The position numbers were made by a program, and so were the translations under genes. The notes beneath the pieces were generated by a model. That model saw only the letters and a program-made list of their open reading frames with translations, was not told where the DNA came from and ran no database searches. From assembly GCA_945871955.1 (NCBI GenBank), contig CAMBXR010000014.1:1-50323 (forward strand): DNA of 50,323 bases. The letters are read 5' to 3'. The stretch's first letter is position 1. Every line of letters starts with the position of its first letter. This document shows positions 35,409 through 45,109 of the stretch, in pieces. The stretch is from an uncultured Clostridium sp. Lineage in GTDB: Bacteria > Bacillota > Clostridia > Peptostreptococcales > Peptostreptococcaceae.

Positions 35409-36002
35409 TTATGATATACAATCTTCTAATATATAAGAATTTGCTGTATTTATTAATATTGAGTCAAGAACGTGAGCTATGACTACATTACAAACATATG
35501 CTGAGTATTTTAAATCATTTTCATAGCTTATGCCAGAAGATTTATATTTTTTATATAAAGTATGAAAAAATTCTTCTACAGTGTGATCAATTTTATGATT
35601 TAAATCGAAATTGGAGAAATCCATTTCCTTGGCATAAGAAGCCAGCTCTTTTTCATAAGTCATATGTTTATTCATACTATGAGAAAACTCCCAACGTTCA
35701 CTATGAGGAGCAGTGAAAAAATCACATAAAAAATGACATATAACACCTAACTCTTGACTTAGTTTACTTATGGAAAAATATTTCTTTAAAGAGTCTAAAC
35801 TTAATTGGCATAGATATTTGATTTTTTCAAAAACCATAGATAAAGATTCTTCTAAATAATGTTTATTAAGTACATATTTTGAAGAAATATCTGGTTTTAT
35901 ATTTCCATAAATAAAATTTTTTTCACTAATAAAAAAGGTCTTACTTGAATCTAGGTTGTTTAATACATTTTTAGATATAATAAAATGTGTGCTCATTAAC
36001 AT
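35409..36002 (-). CDS. Zinc-dependent phospholipase C-like protein
   Basis: 197 residues, all-alpha pattern of the phospholipase C/P1 nuclease-like family (short clostridial type). Candidate metal ligands are His in STHFII near the start, Asp in GNIKPDIS, His in NKHYLEES, His and Asp in LGVICHFLCDFFTAPH, and the later HTVEEFFH. No signal peptide, so it would remain inside the cell, unlike the secreted alpha-toxin group, and no C-terminal C2-like domain, so toxicity is not implied. Start ATG after GAGGTG. It converges with the HAD gene, ten bases apart. Confidence 0.75.
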   Translation of the reverse strand: MLMSTHFIISKNVLNNLDSSKTFFISEKNFIYGNIKPDISSKYVLNKHYLEESLSMVFEKIKYLCQLSLDSLKKYFSISKLSQELGVICHFLCDFFTAPHSERWEFSHSMNKHMTYEKELASYAKEMDFSNFDLNHKIDHTVEEFFHTLYKKYKSSGISYENDLKYSAYVCNVVIAHVLDSILINTANSYILEDCIS

Positions 36003-36165
36003 TATTTCACCTCATAAGTTTTATGTATAGTTAAAATTATATATAGATTTAAATTTTTTTAATTAATAATAACTATCTATTAAATAGTATCAACAATAAT
36101 AAATAAATTCAACATGATAATCATTCCAATAAAAATAAATATTTAAGAATAAAGGAGACAAGAAA

Positions 36166-36735
36166 ATGAAAAAAGTATTAGTTTTATTAGCTGATGGATT
36201 TGAAGAAATAGAGGCCTTATCAGTAGTAGATGTGCTTAGAAGAGCAAATGTAGATTGTAAAATGTGCTCAATCGATGAAGAATATGTGAGAGGAACACAC
36301 GATATAGTAGTAAAATCTGACTGTAATATAAATAATATTAATAGTGATGAGTATGATGCAGTAGTATTACCTGGAGGATTGCCAGGAGCAGATAATTTAA
36401 AAAGTGATTCTGTAAAAGAATTAGTAATAAAAATGAATAACGATGGTAAAATTGTTGCAGCAATTTGTGCAGCACCTGAAACATTAGAGTACTTTAATAT
36501 ACTTGAAAATAAAAATTGTACATCTTATCCAGGATTTATACAAGAAAGAGATAAGGTTAATTATGTAGAAGATGAGCTTGTAGTAGTAGATGGTAATATA
36601 ATAACTAGTAGAGGGCCAGCTACAGCTTTAGTATTTGCCTTAATAATACTTAGAGAGCTTGACTGTATAAATGAAGTTGAAGATATTCAAGAAGGAATGT
36701 TGATAAATTTATACAATAAATATTCAAAACAATAG
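36166..36735 (+). CDS. DJ-1/PfpI family protein
   Basis: 189 residues. Clear DJ-1 pattern: VLVLLADGFEEIEALSVVDVLRRA at the start with the conserved Glu16, VLPGGLPGADNL, and nucleophile Cys101 in AAICAAPETL. Members act as glyoxalases/deglycase-like or redox-sensing proteins; the exact role is debated. Full length; ATG after AAAGGAGA. Single gene with terminator at 36783. Confidence 0.9.
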   Translation: MKKVLVLLADGFEEIEALSVVDVLRRANVDCKMCSIDEEYVRGTHDIVVKSDCNINNINSDEYDAVVLPGGLPGADNLKSDSVKELVIKMNNDGKIVAAICAAPETLEYFNILENKNCTSYPGFIQERDKVNYVEDELVVVDGNIITSRGPATALVFALIILRELDCINEVEDIQEGMLINLYNKYSKQ

Positions 36736-36782
36736 GAGCAAAGAGTAAATATAGAAATAAAAAAGCTAATATATTAAAAACG

Positions 36783-36819
36783 AAGGATGACTAATTATTA
36801 TAAGTCATCTTTTATTTTT
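36783..36819 (+). terminator. Terminator after DJ-1 gene
   Basis: AAGGATGACT (36783-36792) pairs with AGTCATCTTT (36803-36812, one G-U), followed by a T-rich run. Confidence 0.7.
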
Positions 36820-36964
36820 TTGAAAACTAAAACTATATGATAGCATAGAAATTTAATATGTTAATATATTTGAAATAAATAATATTTAAAATTTTATATA
36901 GTATTTGTTATAATATATGTCAGAATTAGAATAAGATTAATAAAAGTCACACATGGAGGTAAAA

Positions 36965-37897
36965 ATGGGCTATTTATACATATTACTAGCTGGATTATTC
37001 TGGTCTAGTATAGGGCTATTTACAACAAATTTAAACAACATAGGTTTATCAACAGAGGAAATAAGTTTTTTAAGACTTTCCATGGGATGTTTGATTTTAG
37101 TATTATATGCAATTATAAAAAATCCTAGTTTATTAAAAATATCTAGAAAAGGTTTAATTTATGCAATTATTATAGGTATACTATGTCAAGGTTTATTTAA
37201 TTTTTGTTATGTAAGCTCAATAAAGAATGCAGGAAGTGCAGTTGCAGCAGTATTACTTTATACTTCACCAATATTTTTAACAATTTTTTCAAAAATAATA
37301 TATAAAGAAAAAATAAATAAGATGAAACTGTTATCACTTGTTATATGCGTTGTGGCAGCTATACTTGCTGTTACAGGGGGAAGTTTAGATTTAAAAGGAA
37401 TTAGTACTTTTGGAATTATAAGTGGAATTATGTCAGCTATACTTTATGCATTAATGCCAATAATAAGTAAAAATATATTAGATGAAGTAAATAATTTAAC
37501 AATAATAATATATTCATTTTTAACAGGAGCACTATTTTTCGTAACTAAAGTAGATTTCGGAAAAGTTAGTGAAGGTATAACTGATATTTATGTAGTTATA
37601 AATATAGTAGGTTTTGGATTATTAACAGGAGCACTTGCTTATATTTTCTATACAATGGGTGTAAAAAGTGGAATAGAACTTTCTGTTGCAGGAGTAATAG
37701 CATCTATAGAATTAGTATTTGCACAAATAATTGGATGGATAATTATGGGTGAGTCTTGCAATATAATAAAAATAATTGGAGTTTGTTTAATGGTTATATC
37801 TGCATTAATAGCTTTTAAAAGTTCTAGTGAAAATACAAAAACTACTGAAATAGATGATGAAAATTTACAAACTATAGAAACAAATGATAATATATAA
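36965..37897 (+). CDS. EamA/DMT family transporter
   Basis: 310 residues, ten membrane helices in two EamA repeats (about 1-135 and 145-285). The repeats show LYILLAGLFWSSIGLFTTN and FGIISGIMSAILYALMPIISKN, and the usual end SVAGVIASIELVFAQIIGWIIMGE. It exports or imports small metabolites such as amino acids; substrate unknown. A polar tail of ~30 residues follows the last helix. The ATG at 36965 is preferred since GGAGG lies eight bases ahead and the ATG at 36953 overlaps that site. Confidence 0.88.
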   Translation: MGYLYILLAGLFWSSIGLFTTNLNNIGLSTEEISFLRLSMGCLILVLYAIIKNPSLLKISRKGLIYAIIIGILCQGLFNFCYVSSIKNAGSAVAAVLLYTSPIFLTIFSKIIYKEKINKMKLLSLVICVVAAILAVTGGSLDLKGISTFGIISGIMSAILYALMPIISKNILDEVNNLTIIIYSFLTGALFFVTKVDFGKVSEGITDIYVVINIVGFGLLTGALAYIFYTMGVKSGIELSVAGVIASIELVFAQIIGWIIMGESCNIIKIIGVCLMVISALIAFKSSSENTKTTEIDDENLQTIETNDNI

Positions 37898-37906
37898 CTA
37901 TAAATT

Positions 37907-37939
37907 AAGTCCTCATAGAATTTTTCTATGAGGACTTTT
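37907..37939. terminator. Bidirectional terminator between convergent genes
   Basis: AAGTCCTCATAG (37907-37918) pairs perfectly with CTATGAGGACTT (37926-37937). Confidence 0.8.
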
Positions 37940-37963
37940 GAATTTGATTATTTATGAAAGTGA

Positions 37964-38911
37964 TTATTTAGACGGTAAGTATTTTATACCTTGGTAAGAA
38001 TCTCTTGATTTCATAGTATCATCTATGGCATTTAATACTTCCCATTTCTTTAAAGACCAAAGAGGTCCTACTAAATCTTCTTTTTTTCCATCTCCAGTAA
38101 GTCTATGAATAACCATTTCTGGAGGAAGGATTTCTAATTGATCACAAACTAAGTTTACATATTCTTCTTGTGTCATTAAACTCATCATATTTTTTTCTAA
38201 CATTCTTGCCATTGGAGTGTCTTTTATTACATGAAGTAAGTGAATTTTTATTCCATGTACATTTAAATCTGCTACAGCTTTAGCTGTTTCCATCATCATA
38301 TTATAATCTTCTCCAGGAAGCCCATTTATAATATGAACAACTATTTTTATATTTTTAGCTTTTAATTTTTCTACACCTTCTAAGAAAGTTTTATAATCAT
38401 GACCTCTATTTATTATTTTTGAAGTAGAATCGTGAATCGTTTGAAGTCCAAGTTCTACCCATAAATTAGTTCTTTCGTTTAATTCAGCTAAATATTCAAC
38501 AACATCATCTTCTAAACAGTCAGGACGAGTTGATATAGATAAACCAACAACATCATCTTGAGCTAAAATAGTCTCGTATTTTTCTTTTAGAACTTCCAGT
38601 GGTGCATAAGTGTTAGTATATGCTTGAAAGTATCCTATATATTTGGCATTTGGCCATTTTTTTAGCATCATTTCTTTTATTTCATTAAATTGTTTTATTA
38701 AATCATCTTTTGGATTACCTGCGAAATCTCCTGAACCTTCTTTAGAGCAATAAGTACATCCACCATAGGCTACTTTTCCATCTATATTTGGACAAGTAAA
38801 TCCTGCATTTATAGAAACTTTAAAAATTTTCTCACCAAAAGTATTTCTTAGATAGTAATTCCAAGTATGATATCTTTTATTATTATCAAAAGCATATTTG
38901 AACTTTGTCAT
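37964..38911 (-). CDS. Radical SAM protein, YhcC type (TIGR01212-like)
   Basis: 315 residues. It starts with YHTWNYYLRNTFGEKIFKVS and has the unusual cluster Cys40-x11-Cys52-x2-Cys55 (GFTCPNIDGK...GGCTYC), typical for the YhcC/TIGR01212 group and not the CxxxCxxC form. LWVELGLQTIHDSTSKIINRGHD and VHIINGLPGED are also characteristic. The group is an Elp3-like radical SAM family of unknown reaction. Full length, ATG after AAAGGTGATG. Confidence 0.9.
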   Translation of the reverse strand: MTKFKYAFDNNKRYHTWNYYLRNTFGEKIFKVSINAGFTCPNIDGKVAYGGCTYCSKEGSGDFAGNPKDDLIKQFNEIKEMMLKKWPNAKYIGYFQAYTNTYAPLEVLKEKYETILAQDDVVGLSISTRPDCLEDDVVEYLAELNERTNLWVELGLQTIHDSTSKIINRGHDYKTFLEGVEKLKAKNIKIVVHIINGLPGEDYNMMMETAKAVADLNVHGIKIHLLHVIKDTPMARMLEKNMMSLMTQEEYVNLVCDQLEILPPEMVIHRLTGDGKKEDLVGPLWSLKKWEVLNAIDDTMKSRDSYQGIKYLPSK

Positions 38912-39073
38912 TTCATCACCTTTTTCCTATGATTTATACCTAGTTATATTAACATAAATTTTTATTATATACAAATTTCTATAAATAATAATTACATGTA
39001 TAAATATTTTTAGAGTAATAAACTTTGTATTTATTAATACAATTTACTAATGATAAAATCAAGGGGGGATAAC

Positions 39074-40384
39074 ATGGAGAGAAATGATGATAACAATGAT
39101 GTGACAAAAATGACTAATGAAAATGATCAAAAAGAGAAAGAATCAAATAATAACAAAAAAATAAATAATCATAAAAAGAAGTTTTATATTGGAATTATAT
39201 GCTTTTTAGTATTAATTACAGTAATGTATTTTAGTGTAAAAAGATATGAAAATTTAGTTTATCCAGATATTACTTTATGTGGTGAAGATGTATCAAAGTT
39301 AAATGAGCATCAATTAGATAAAAAGATTAATACTTTATTAGATAATATAAATAATAATAAAATTATAGTAAAAGTAAAAGATAAAGAATATGAAATAAAT
39401 GTATCTGAAATAATAGATAAAATTAATAAAGAAAAAACTAAAAATGAAATAATAAATTTTGGGAAAAACAAATTTTTCTTTGAGCAGTTTGGTTTAATTT
39501 ATCTAAATGTGGGAAGAAATTATCACTTTGAAATAAAAATAAATAATAATAATCTTCAGACTAAAATAAAAGAAATATATGAAGAAACTACTATATCACC
39601 TATAGAACCAACTTTAAACATAAATGATGATAATGTTAAAATAGTCAAGGGTAAAAATGGTAAGAGTATAGATGAAACAGAATTAGTAAATAAAGTAGTA
39701 GATGCAATAAATAGTGATGAAATTGGAAAAACTAACATAATCATAGAAGAACAATATAAAACTATAAAACCTAAAATAAATGAAAAAGATCTTATAAGTG
39801 TGAAGGATAAGATTTCTAGTGCCACAACTTATTTTGGAGGAACAGGATATAATAGAGGATTAAATATAGCTAATGCAGCTAGTAAGATAAATGGAACTTT
39901 ATTAATGCCAGGAGAAGAATTCTCATATGAGGATAAAGTTAGTCCTGTAGAACTTTATAATGGGTATTATATGGCACCGGTTATAGTAAATGGAACTCAC
40001 AAAAATGCACCAGGTGGAGGCGTTTGTCAAGTTTGCACAACTTTATATAATGCACAGCTAAAAGCAGGAATTCTTCCTACAGAAAGACATAATCATTCAA
40101 AACCTATATCTTATGTAAAAAAAGGCCTTGATGCAACACTGGCTACTGGAAGCAAGAATTTAAGATTTAAAAATCCTTATGATTATCCAATTTATATTCG
40201 TGCATATACTGTTGGAGGACAAATTACAGTGGAGATATGGTCAAATAAAAGTGTTTTAGATAATAAAAAATATACTCCTGTAAGTTTTGTAAAAGGAAGT
40301 ATAGCCAATACTTACCTTTATGGATATAATAGTAAAGGGGAATTAATATATAAAAAATTTATAGATACAAGTGTTTATAAATAG
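39074..40384 (+). CDS. VanW-like membrane-anchored protein
   Basis: 436 residues. A polar, Asn/Lys-rich cytoplasmic start of about 35 residues, one membrane helix (about 40-58, FYIGIICFLVLITVMYFSV), an extracellular region of ~180 residues that resembles the peptidoglycan-binding type found ahead of VanW domains, and then the VanW domain (about 245-370) with YNRGLNIANAASKINGTLLMPGEEFSY, GGGVCQVCTTLYNA and RHNHSKP. VanW has no settled function. The ATG at 39074 is used because GGGGGGAT lies just ahead. No other van genes nearby. Confidence 0.88.
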   Translation: MERNDDNNDVTKMTNENDQKEKESNNNKKINNHKKKFYIGIICFLVLITVMYFSVKRYENLVYPDITLCGEDVSKLNEHQLDKKINTLLDNINNNKIIVKVKDKEYEINVSEIIDKINKEKTKNEIINFGKNKFFFEQFGLIYLNVGRNYHFEIKINNNNLQTKIKEIYEETTISPIEPTLNINDDNVKIVKGKNGKSIDETELVNKVVDAINSDEIGKTNIIIEEQYKTIKPKINEKDLISVKDKISSATTYFGGTGYNRGLNIANAASKINGTLLMPGEEFSYEDKVSPVELYNGYYMAPVIVNGTHKNAPGGGVCQVCTTLYNAQLKAGILPTERHNHSKPISYVKKGLDATLATGSKNLRFKNPYDYPIYIRAYTVGGQITVEIWSNKSVLDNKKYTPVSFVKGSIANTYLYGYNSKGELIYKKFIDTSVYK

Positions 40385-40447
40385 AAAGTATTAACTCTAA
40401 AATAAATAACATACAAAAGAAAAAATTAAATAAAAGGAGAATATGTT

Positions 40448-41098
40448 ATGAAGTTATTTTTAGATACAGCAAATGTAGAAGATATCAAAAAAGTCAATGA
40501 CATGGGTGTTATATGTGGTGTAACTACAAACCCATCATTAATAGCAAAAGAAGGAAGAGATTTTACTGAAGTAGTTAGAGAAATTGCATCAATAGTTGAT
40601 GGTCCAATAAGTGGGGAAGTAAATAGTGATGATGCTGAAGGTATGATAGCAGAAGCTATGGAAATAGTTAAAATACATCCAAACATGGTAGTAAAAATAC
40701 CGATGACAGGTGAAGGATTAAAAGCAGTAAAAGTATTAGCAGCTAAGGGGATAAAAACTAATGTAACATTAATATTCTCAGCTAATCAAGCATTACTTGC
40801 TGCAAGAGCTGGTGCTACTTATGTTTCTCCATTCTTAGGAAGATTAGATGATATATCAACAAATGGTATGGATTTAATAAGAACTGTAGCAGAAATATTT
40901 GACATACACGGTATAGATACAGAAATAATAGCTGCAAGTGTTAGACATCCAATGCATGTAACTGATGCTGCTTTAGCTGGTGCTCATATAGCAACAGTTC
41001 CTGCAAAATTAATAGATCAAATGTTAAATCACCCATTAACTACTCAAGGAATTGAAAAATTCAAAAAAGACTGGGCAGATGCTTTTGGTGATAAATAA
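40448..41098 (+). CDS. Transaldolase (short, TalC/Fsa-like)
   Basis: 216-residue class I aldolase-fold enzyme of the pentose phosphate pathway. Seen: [31 protein letters not shown], Schiff-base Lys83 in [35 protein letters not shown] and VRHPMHV. The short subfamily contains both transaldolase and fructose-6-phosphate aldolase; in Firmicutes these are mostly transaldolases. Start after AAAGGAG. Single gene with terminator. Confidence 0.93.
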   Translation: MKLFLDTANVEDIKKVNDMGVICGVTTNPSLIAKEGRDFTEVVREIASIVDGPISGEVNSDDAEGMIAEAMEIVKIHPNMVVKIPMTGEGLKAVKVLAAKGIKTNVTLIFSANQALLAARAGATYVSPFLGRLDDISTNGMDLIRTVAEIFDIHGIDTEIIAASVRHPMHVTDAALAGAHIATVPAKLIDQMLNHPLTTQGIEKFKKDWADAFGDK

Positions 41099-41124
41099 TA
41101 ATTATATATAAATTAGAATTAATA

Positions 41125-41157
41125 AAACCATCTTGATTTTTCAAGGTGGTTTTTTAT
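41125..41157 (+). terminator. Terminator after transaldolase gene
   Basis: AAACCATCTTGA (41125-41136) pairs with TCAAGGTGGTTT (41141-41152, one mismatch), followed by T5. Confidence 0.75.
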
Positions 41158-41234
41158 ATTTTATTTAAATTTAGAGGAGATATTTATAAAATATTGAAAT
41201 TTACTTATAAAAAACTATAAAGGCGGTAAAAGTT

Positions 41235-42374
41235 ATGGAAAAAATAACTTATTCATTGTATAAATCTAATAATGATTCCGACGAATTTTATAAACAAATT
41301 TCAATTTTTACTCAACATATAGCAAAACATCTTAAATCTACTTTTAATGAATATATAAATGATTATATGGAATATCTATATGTAAACAATAAGGAGAGTT
41401 TAAGAAGTGAAAATGAGTATTTACTAGAAATATTGATGATAGGAGTTTTTTGGAATGAGTACACAAATAAATGTATCACGCTTAAGAAACTACCTGAAAA
41501 TATTCTAATTAAATTAGCTGATTTAAGAGAAAATGAAAGTATAAAGAAAATAGTTGATATAAATAGAGGAATATTATTTACTATATTTCTAAATAAAAGC
41601 TCACTTGAGGAAATTAAATTTTCTATGAAAAACTATATAAAACTATTAAATTATTTAAAAGCTACAGGAGATTATAAACAGGAAGTTAAAAGGCTAGAGA
41701 TGTGGGAAACTTATTTTAATAGTAAAAGCGACAAGACAATAGAAAAAATTTTAAATCTATCTTCAGATTTCGCTAAATATTTTGAAAAAATCGGTAAAGA
41801 AGAACTAGGATTATATACTAAAAATGTTCAGCCATTTTTAAATAATGTGCATACAATATATAAGTATAGAGAAGATTATTTATTTTGTAGTAGAAAGGAA
41901 GTAGAATATCATCTAAATATGGTTAGTGCTGAAATTATGAATAAAGCCTATAGAAAAGAATTTCTCAAAACAAAGGAAAAAAGATTGTTACTTCCTGCAT
42001 GTATGAGATTTAAAAATGAATATAATTGCAAAGCCCAAAAAACAAATGAGGGATATATATGTGCAAATTGTACAGAGTCCTGTAATGTAAATAAATATGA
42101 TAAATTAGGTAAAAAATATAATTTTCAAGTATATATAATTCCCCATGAATCTAGTATATCTATAAAAAGAAAATTTGAATATGGAGAAGTGGGAATCATA
42201 GGTGTTGCTTGTGTTCTTAATTTAATCTCAGGTGGACTTAAAGCCAAGAATCTAGGATTTGTGCCACAATGTGTATTTTTAGATTATTGTGGATGTAAAG
42301 CCCATTGGCATGAAGAGGGAATAATTACTGATATAAATGAAAAACTTCTATTATATTCTTTTGGCATAAAGTAA
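41235..42374 (+). CDS. DUF116 domain protein
   Basis: 379 residues, no signal peptide. The first ~210 residues are helical and not recognised. The C-terminal part (about 220-375) is DUF116: LLLPACMRFKNEYNC, then CANCTESCNV, the segment GVACVLNLISGGLKAKNLGFVPQCVFLDYCGCKAHW. At least nine cysteines between about 256 and 355 suggest an iron-sulfur or zinc site. DUF116 has no assigned function; in some bacteria it is next to lipoate or methanogenesis-like genes, which is not so here. Start after AAGGCGG. Confidence 0.85.
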   Translation: MEKITYSLYKSNNDSDEFYKQISIFTQHIAKHLKSTFNEYINDYMEYLYVNNKESLRSENEYLLEILMIGVFWNEYTNKCITLKKLPENILIKLADLRENESIKKIVDINRGILFTIFLNKSSLEEIKFSMKNYIKLLNYLKATGDYKQEVKRLEMWETYFNSKSDKTIEKILNLSSDFAKYFEKIGKEELGLYTKNVQPFLNNVHTIYKYREDYLFCSRKEVEYHLNMVSAEIMNKAYRKEFLKTKEKRLLLPACMRFKNEYNCKAQKTNEGYICANCTESCNVNKYDKLGKKYNFQVYIIPHESSISIKRKFEYGEVGIIGVACVLNLISGGLKAKNLGFVPQCVFLDYCGCKAHWHEEGIITDINEKLLLYSFGIK

Positions 42375-42488
42375 ATTTTAGTAATTATTATATTATATGT
42401 TTAAAGTATATGAAGAGTGGAAAATAGAAGAAAAATGATATAATATAGTAATATATTAAAAATAATCACAATTTAAAAGGGAGAAAAC

Positions 42489-43292
42489 ATGAGTAAAAAG
42501 AAAGCAGCAATTATATCTATTTTGGGATATTTAGTAACTATGGGCATAGGAGTATTTATAGGAAACGTAGTGACTACTTTATTAGGAAGTAACGTGCTAG
42601 GTACTATGAATATGAATCAAAGCAATATAATTTATAAATTAATAATTCAAATTCCACCAACACTTTTTATTCTTTATATGATTAAAAAATATTATAAATG
42701 GAATGAAATCGGACTTTCTTCATCTATAGAGATAAAAAGCTTACTATGGTTTTTACCTTATTTGATAATATTAGTATTTATGGGTAGTAAGTTTATTGAA
42801 GAATTCTATAAAAATATAAGTGCTTATAGAATAGGTACTTATATACTAATAATATTTATTTTTGTAGGTACTGCTATGGCAGGGTTTAGTGAAGAAGTTA
42901 TATTTAGAGGAATATTTTTAAATTCTTTTAAAAGTGAAAAATCTATTATTTGGCCAATGTTAATAAGTAGTATAGGATTTTCCATATCTCATATAACTAC
43001 TGTTGTAATGGGAAACTCTTTACTTGAAGCTTTAACTACAGTTTTTTATTCTTCTTTATTGGGATTTGCTTTTGTGGGATTAGCTATTAAAATGAAAAAT
43101 ATTTGTTTATTAATAATCTTTCATATATTATGGAATTTTATATTAATGGCATCTCAAACTTTAAATCTGCAATTATCCATATCAGTAGGTATATGTAATA
43201 TTTTAAATATTTTTATGGCTATAATATTGTGGTCTATCATAATAATTAAATATAAAAAATGTAAAAAGCATGGTAAGAGAAAGGTGTCTTAA
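42489..43292 (+). CDS. CPBP family intramembrane metalloprotease
   Basis: 267 residues, about eight membrane helices. Active-site set is complete: Glu135-Glu136 and Arg140 in FSEEVIFRG, His168 in SISHITTV and His212 in IIFHILWNF. The family includes CAAX prenyl endopeptidase-like and bacteriocin immunity/processing proteins. It lies ahead of an ABC exporter and about 5 kb before a permease that carries its own CPBP domain, so this stretch is rich in this protease class. Start after AAAGGGAG; the terminator overlaps the stop codon. Confidence 0.9.
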   Translation: MSKKKAAIISILGYLVTMGIGVFIGNVVTTLLGSNVLGTMNMNQSNIIYKLIIQIPPTLFILYMIKKYYKWNEIGLSSSIEIKSLLWFLPYLIILVFMGSKFIEEFYKNISAYRIGTYILIIFIFVGTAMAGFSEEVIFRGIFLNSFKSEKSIIWPMLISSIGFSISHITTVVMGNSLLEALTTVFYSSLLGFAFVGLAIKMKNICLLIIFHILWNFILMASQTLNLQLSISVGICNILNIFMAIILWSIIIIKYKKCKKHGKRKVS

Positions 43293-43310
43293 TTTTGAAG
43301 ACATCTTTTT
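43281..43310 (+). terminator. Terminator overlapping the CPBP stop codon
   Basis: AAGGTGTCTT (43281-43290) pairs with AAGACATCTT (43298-43307, one G-U), then T run. Confidence 0.65.
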
Positions 43311-43381
43311 AATTGAATAATTTTACAAGAGATATAAAAATATAGTAGAATTTATAGGACAATATAATTTAGGAGGAATAT

Positions 43382-45082
43382 ATGATTAAAAATTTTATTA
43401 AATATTATAAACCATACAAGAAACTATTCTTTATGGATTTATTAGCGGCATTATTATTTGCTGCATGTAACTTAGTTTATCCAATGATAACTCGAAACAT
43501 AATGAATGAAGTAGTCCCAAATCAAGATCTAAAAATGCTTATTATTCTTGGTTTTACTTTATTATTTATATTTATAATGAAGGCTTTTTTAAATCATTTT
43601 ATGCAATATTGGGGACATGTAGTGGGAGTTAGAATGCAAGCTGATATGAGAAGCGAAGTATTTACTCATCTTCAAAAATTACCAAACTCTTATTTCGATA
43701 ATCATAAGAGTGGTGTTATTATGTCTAGAATAATAAATGACTTAATGGATATATCAGAACTAGCACACCATGGACCAGAGGATTTATTCATATCAATAGT
43801 AATGTTTTTAGGTTCATTTATCATATTATTGAATATTAATGTACCTCTTACTTTCATTATTTTTGCTATAATTCCTTTTGTAATATTCTTTGCAGTAAAA
43901 CAAAAACGAAGAATGCAAAAAGCTTTTATGGAAACTAGAGTAACAACGGGAGAAGTAAATGCTACACTGGAAAATTCTATAGCAGGAATAAAGGTTACAA
44001 AATCTTTTTGTAATGAGAAAGAAGAATTAGACAAATTTAATAAAAGTAATAATATATTTAAAGATGCAAGACAAAGAGCCTATAGAGTTATGGCAGATTA
44101 TTTTTCTGGAATGAATTTCTTTATGGACTTATTAGAGATGGTAGCTTTAGTAGCTGGAGGATATTTTACTTATTTAGGTAGAATTAATCTAGGTGATTAT
44201 GCAGCTTATATATTATATGTAAAAATGTTTATTGAACCAATAAAAAAACTTATTAACTTTACAGAACAATATCAAAATGGTATGACTGGATTTGAAAGAT
44301 TTATGGAAATTATGTATGAAGATGTGGAAAAAGAAACTGAAAATCCAGTGGAATTAAAAAATGTTAAAGGAAATATAGAAATTAAAAATGTTTCCTTCAC
44401 TTATGAAGATAAAAAGCAAGTATTAAAAAACTTAGATTTATCCATAGAAGCAGGAAAAACTATAGCCTTAGTTGGACCTTCTGGAGGAGGAAAAAGTACA
44501 CTTTGTAACTTAATACCAAGATTTTATGATTTTGATGAAGGAGATATAAAAATCGATGGTACTAGCATACAAAAGGCAAGTTTAAAGTCTTTAAGAAAAA
44601 ATATAGGCGTAGTTCAACAAGATGTATTTTTATTTACAGGAACTATAAAAGAAAATATACTATGTGCAAAACCAGATGCCAGTGATGAAGAAATTATATC
44701 AGCGGCTAAAAAAGCTAAGATACATGAATTTATTCAGAGTTTGCCAGAGGGTTATAATACTTATATAGGTGAAAGAGGAGTGAAATTATCGGGAGGACAA
44801 AAACAAAGGATTTCTATATGTAGAGTCTTTCTAAAAAATCCTCCTATAATAATACTTGATGAGGCCACATCAGCACTTGATAATGTGACAGAAAGGGAAA
44901 TACAAAAATCTCTTGAGGAATTAAGCAAAGATAGAACTAACTTAGTTGTAGCTCATAGATTATCTACAATAAAAAATGCAGATACAATAGTAGTTCTTAC
45001 AGATAATGGAATAGCAGAAAGAGGAACTCATGAAGAGTTAATTAACAGTGGTGGCATTTATAGTAAATTACATGTAGGTTAG
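43382..45082 (+). CDS. ABC exporter, fused permease and ATPase
   Basis: 566 residues, half-transporter of the MsbA/LmrA type that works as a dimer. The membrane domain (1-~310) has six helices with the coupling pattern RSEVFTHLQKLPNSYFDNHKSG. The ATPase domain (about 330-565) has Walker A GPSGGGKST, Q-loop VQQDVFLFTGTIKENI, signature LSGGQKQRISICRVFL, Walker B IIILDEATSALD and switch His in VVAHRLSTI. Substrates of such exporters range from lipids to drugs and peptides. A bacterial-PH-domain protein is encoded 28 bp downstream. Confidence 0.92.
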   Translation: MIKNFIKYYKPYKKLFFMDLLAALLFAACNLVYPMITRNIMNEVVPNQDLKMLIILGFTLLFIFIMKAFLNHFMQYWGHVVGVRMQADMRSEVFTHLQKLPNSYFDNHKSGVIMSRIINDLMDISELAHHGPEDLFISIVMFLGSFIILLNINVPLTFIIFAIIPFVIFFAVKQKRRMQKAFMETRVTTGEVNATLENSIAGIKVTKSFCNEKEELDKFNKSNNIFKDARQRAYRVMADYFSGMNFFMDLLEMVALVAGGYFTYLGRINLGDYAAYILYVKMFIEPIKKLINFTEQYQNGMTGFERFMEIMYEDVEKETENPVELKNVKGNIEIKNVSFTYEDKKQVLKNLDLSIEAGKTIALVGPSGGGKSTLCNLIPRFYDFDEGDIKIDGTSIQKASLKSLRKNIGVVQQDVFLFTGTIKENILCAKPDASDEEIISAAKKAKIHEFIQSLPEGYNTYIGERGVKLSGGQKQRISICRVFLKNPPIIILDEATSALDNVTEREIQKSLEELSKDRTNLVVAHRLSTIKNADTIVVLTDNGIAERGTHEELINSGGIYSKLHVG

Positions 45083-45109
45083 AAAAATTTAAAATATGGG
45101 GGAAATACT

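Noticed and set aside
35409-36002. Zinc-dependent phospholipase C as a secreted alpha-toxin
   Set aside because: There is no signal peptide and no C-terminal membrane-binding domain, and the length is half of the toxin. It is probably an intracellular relative.
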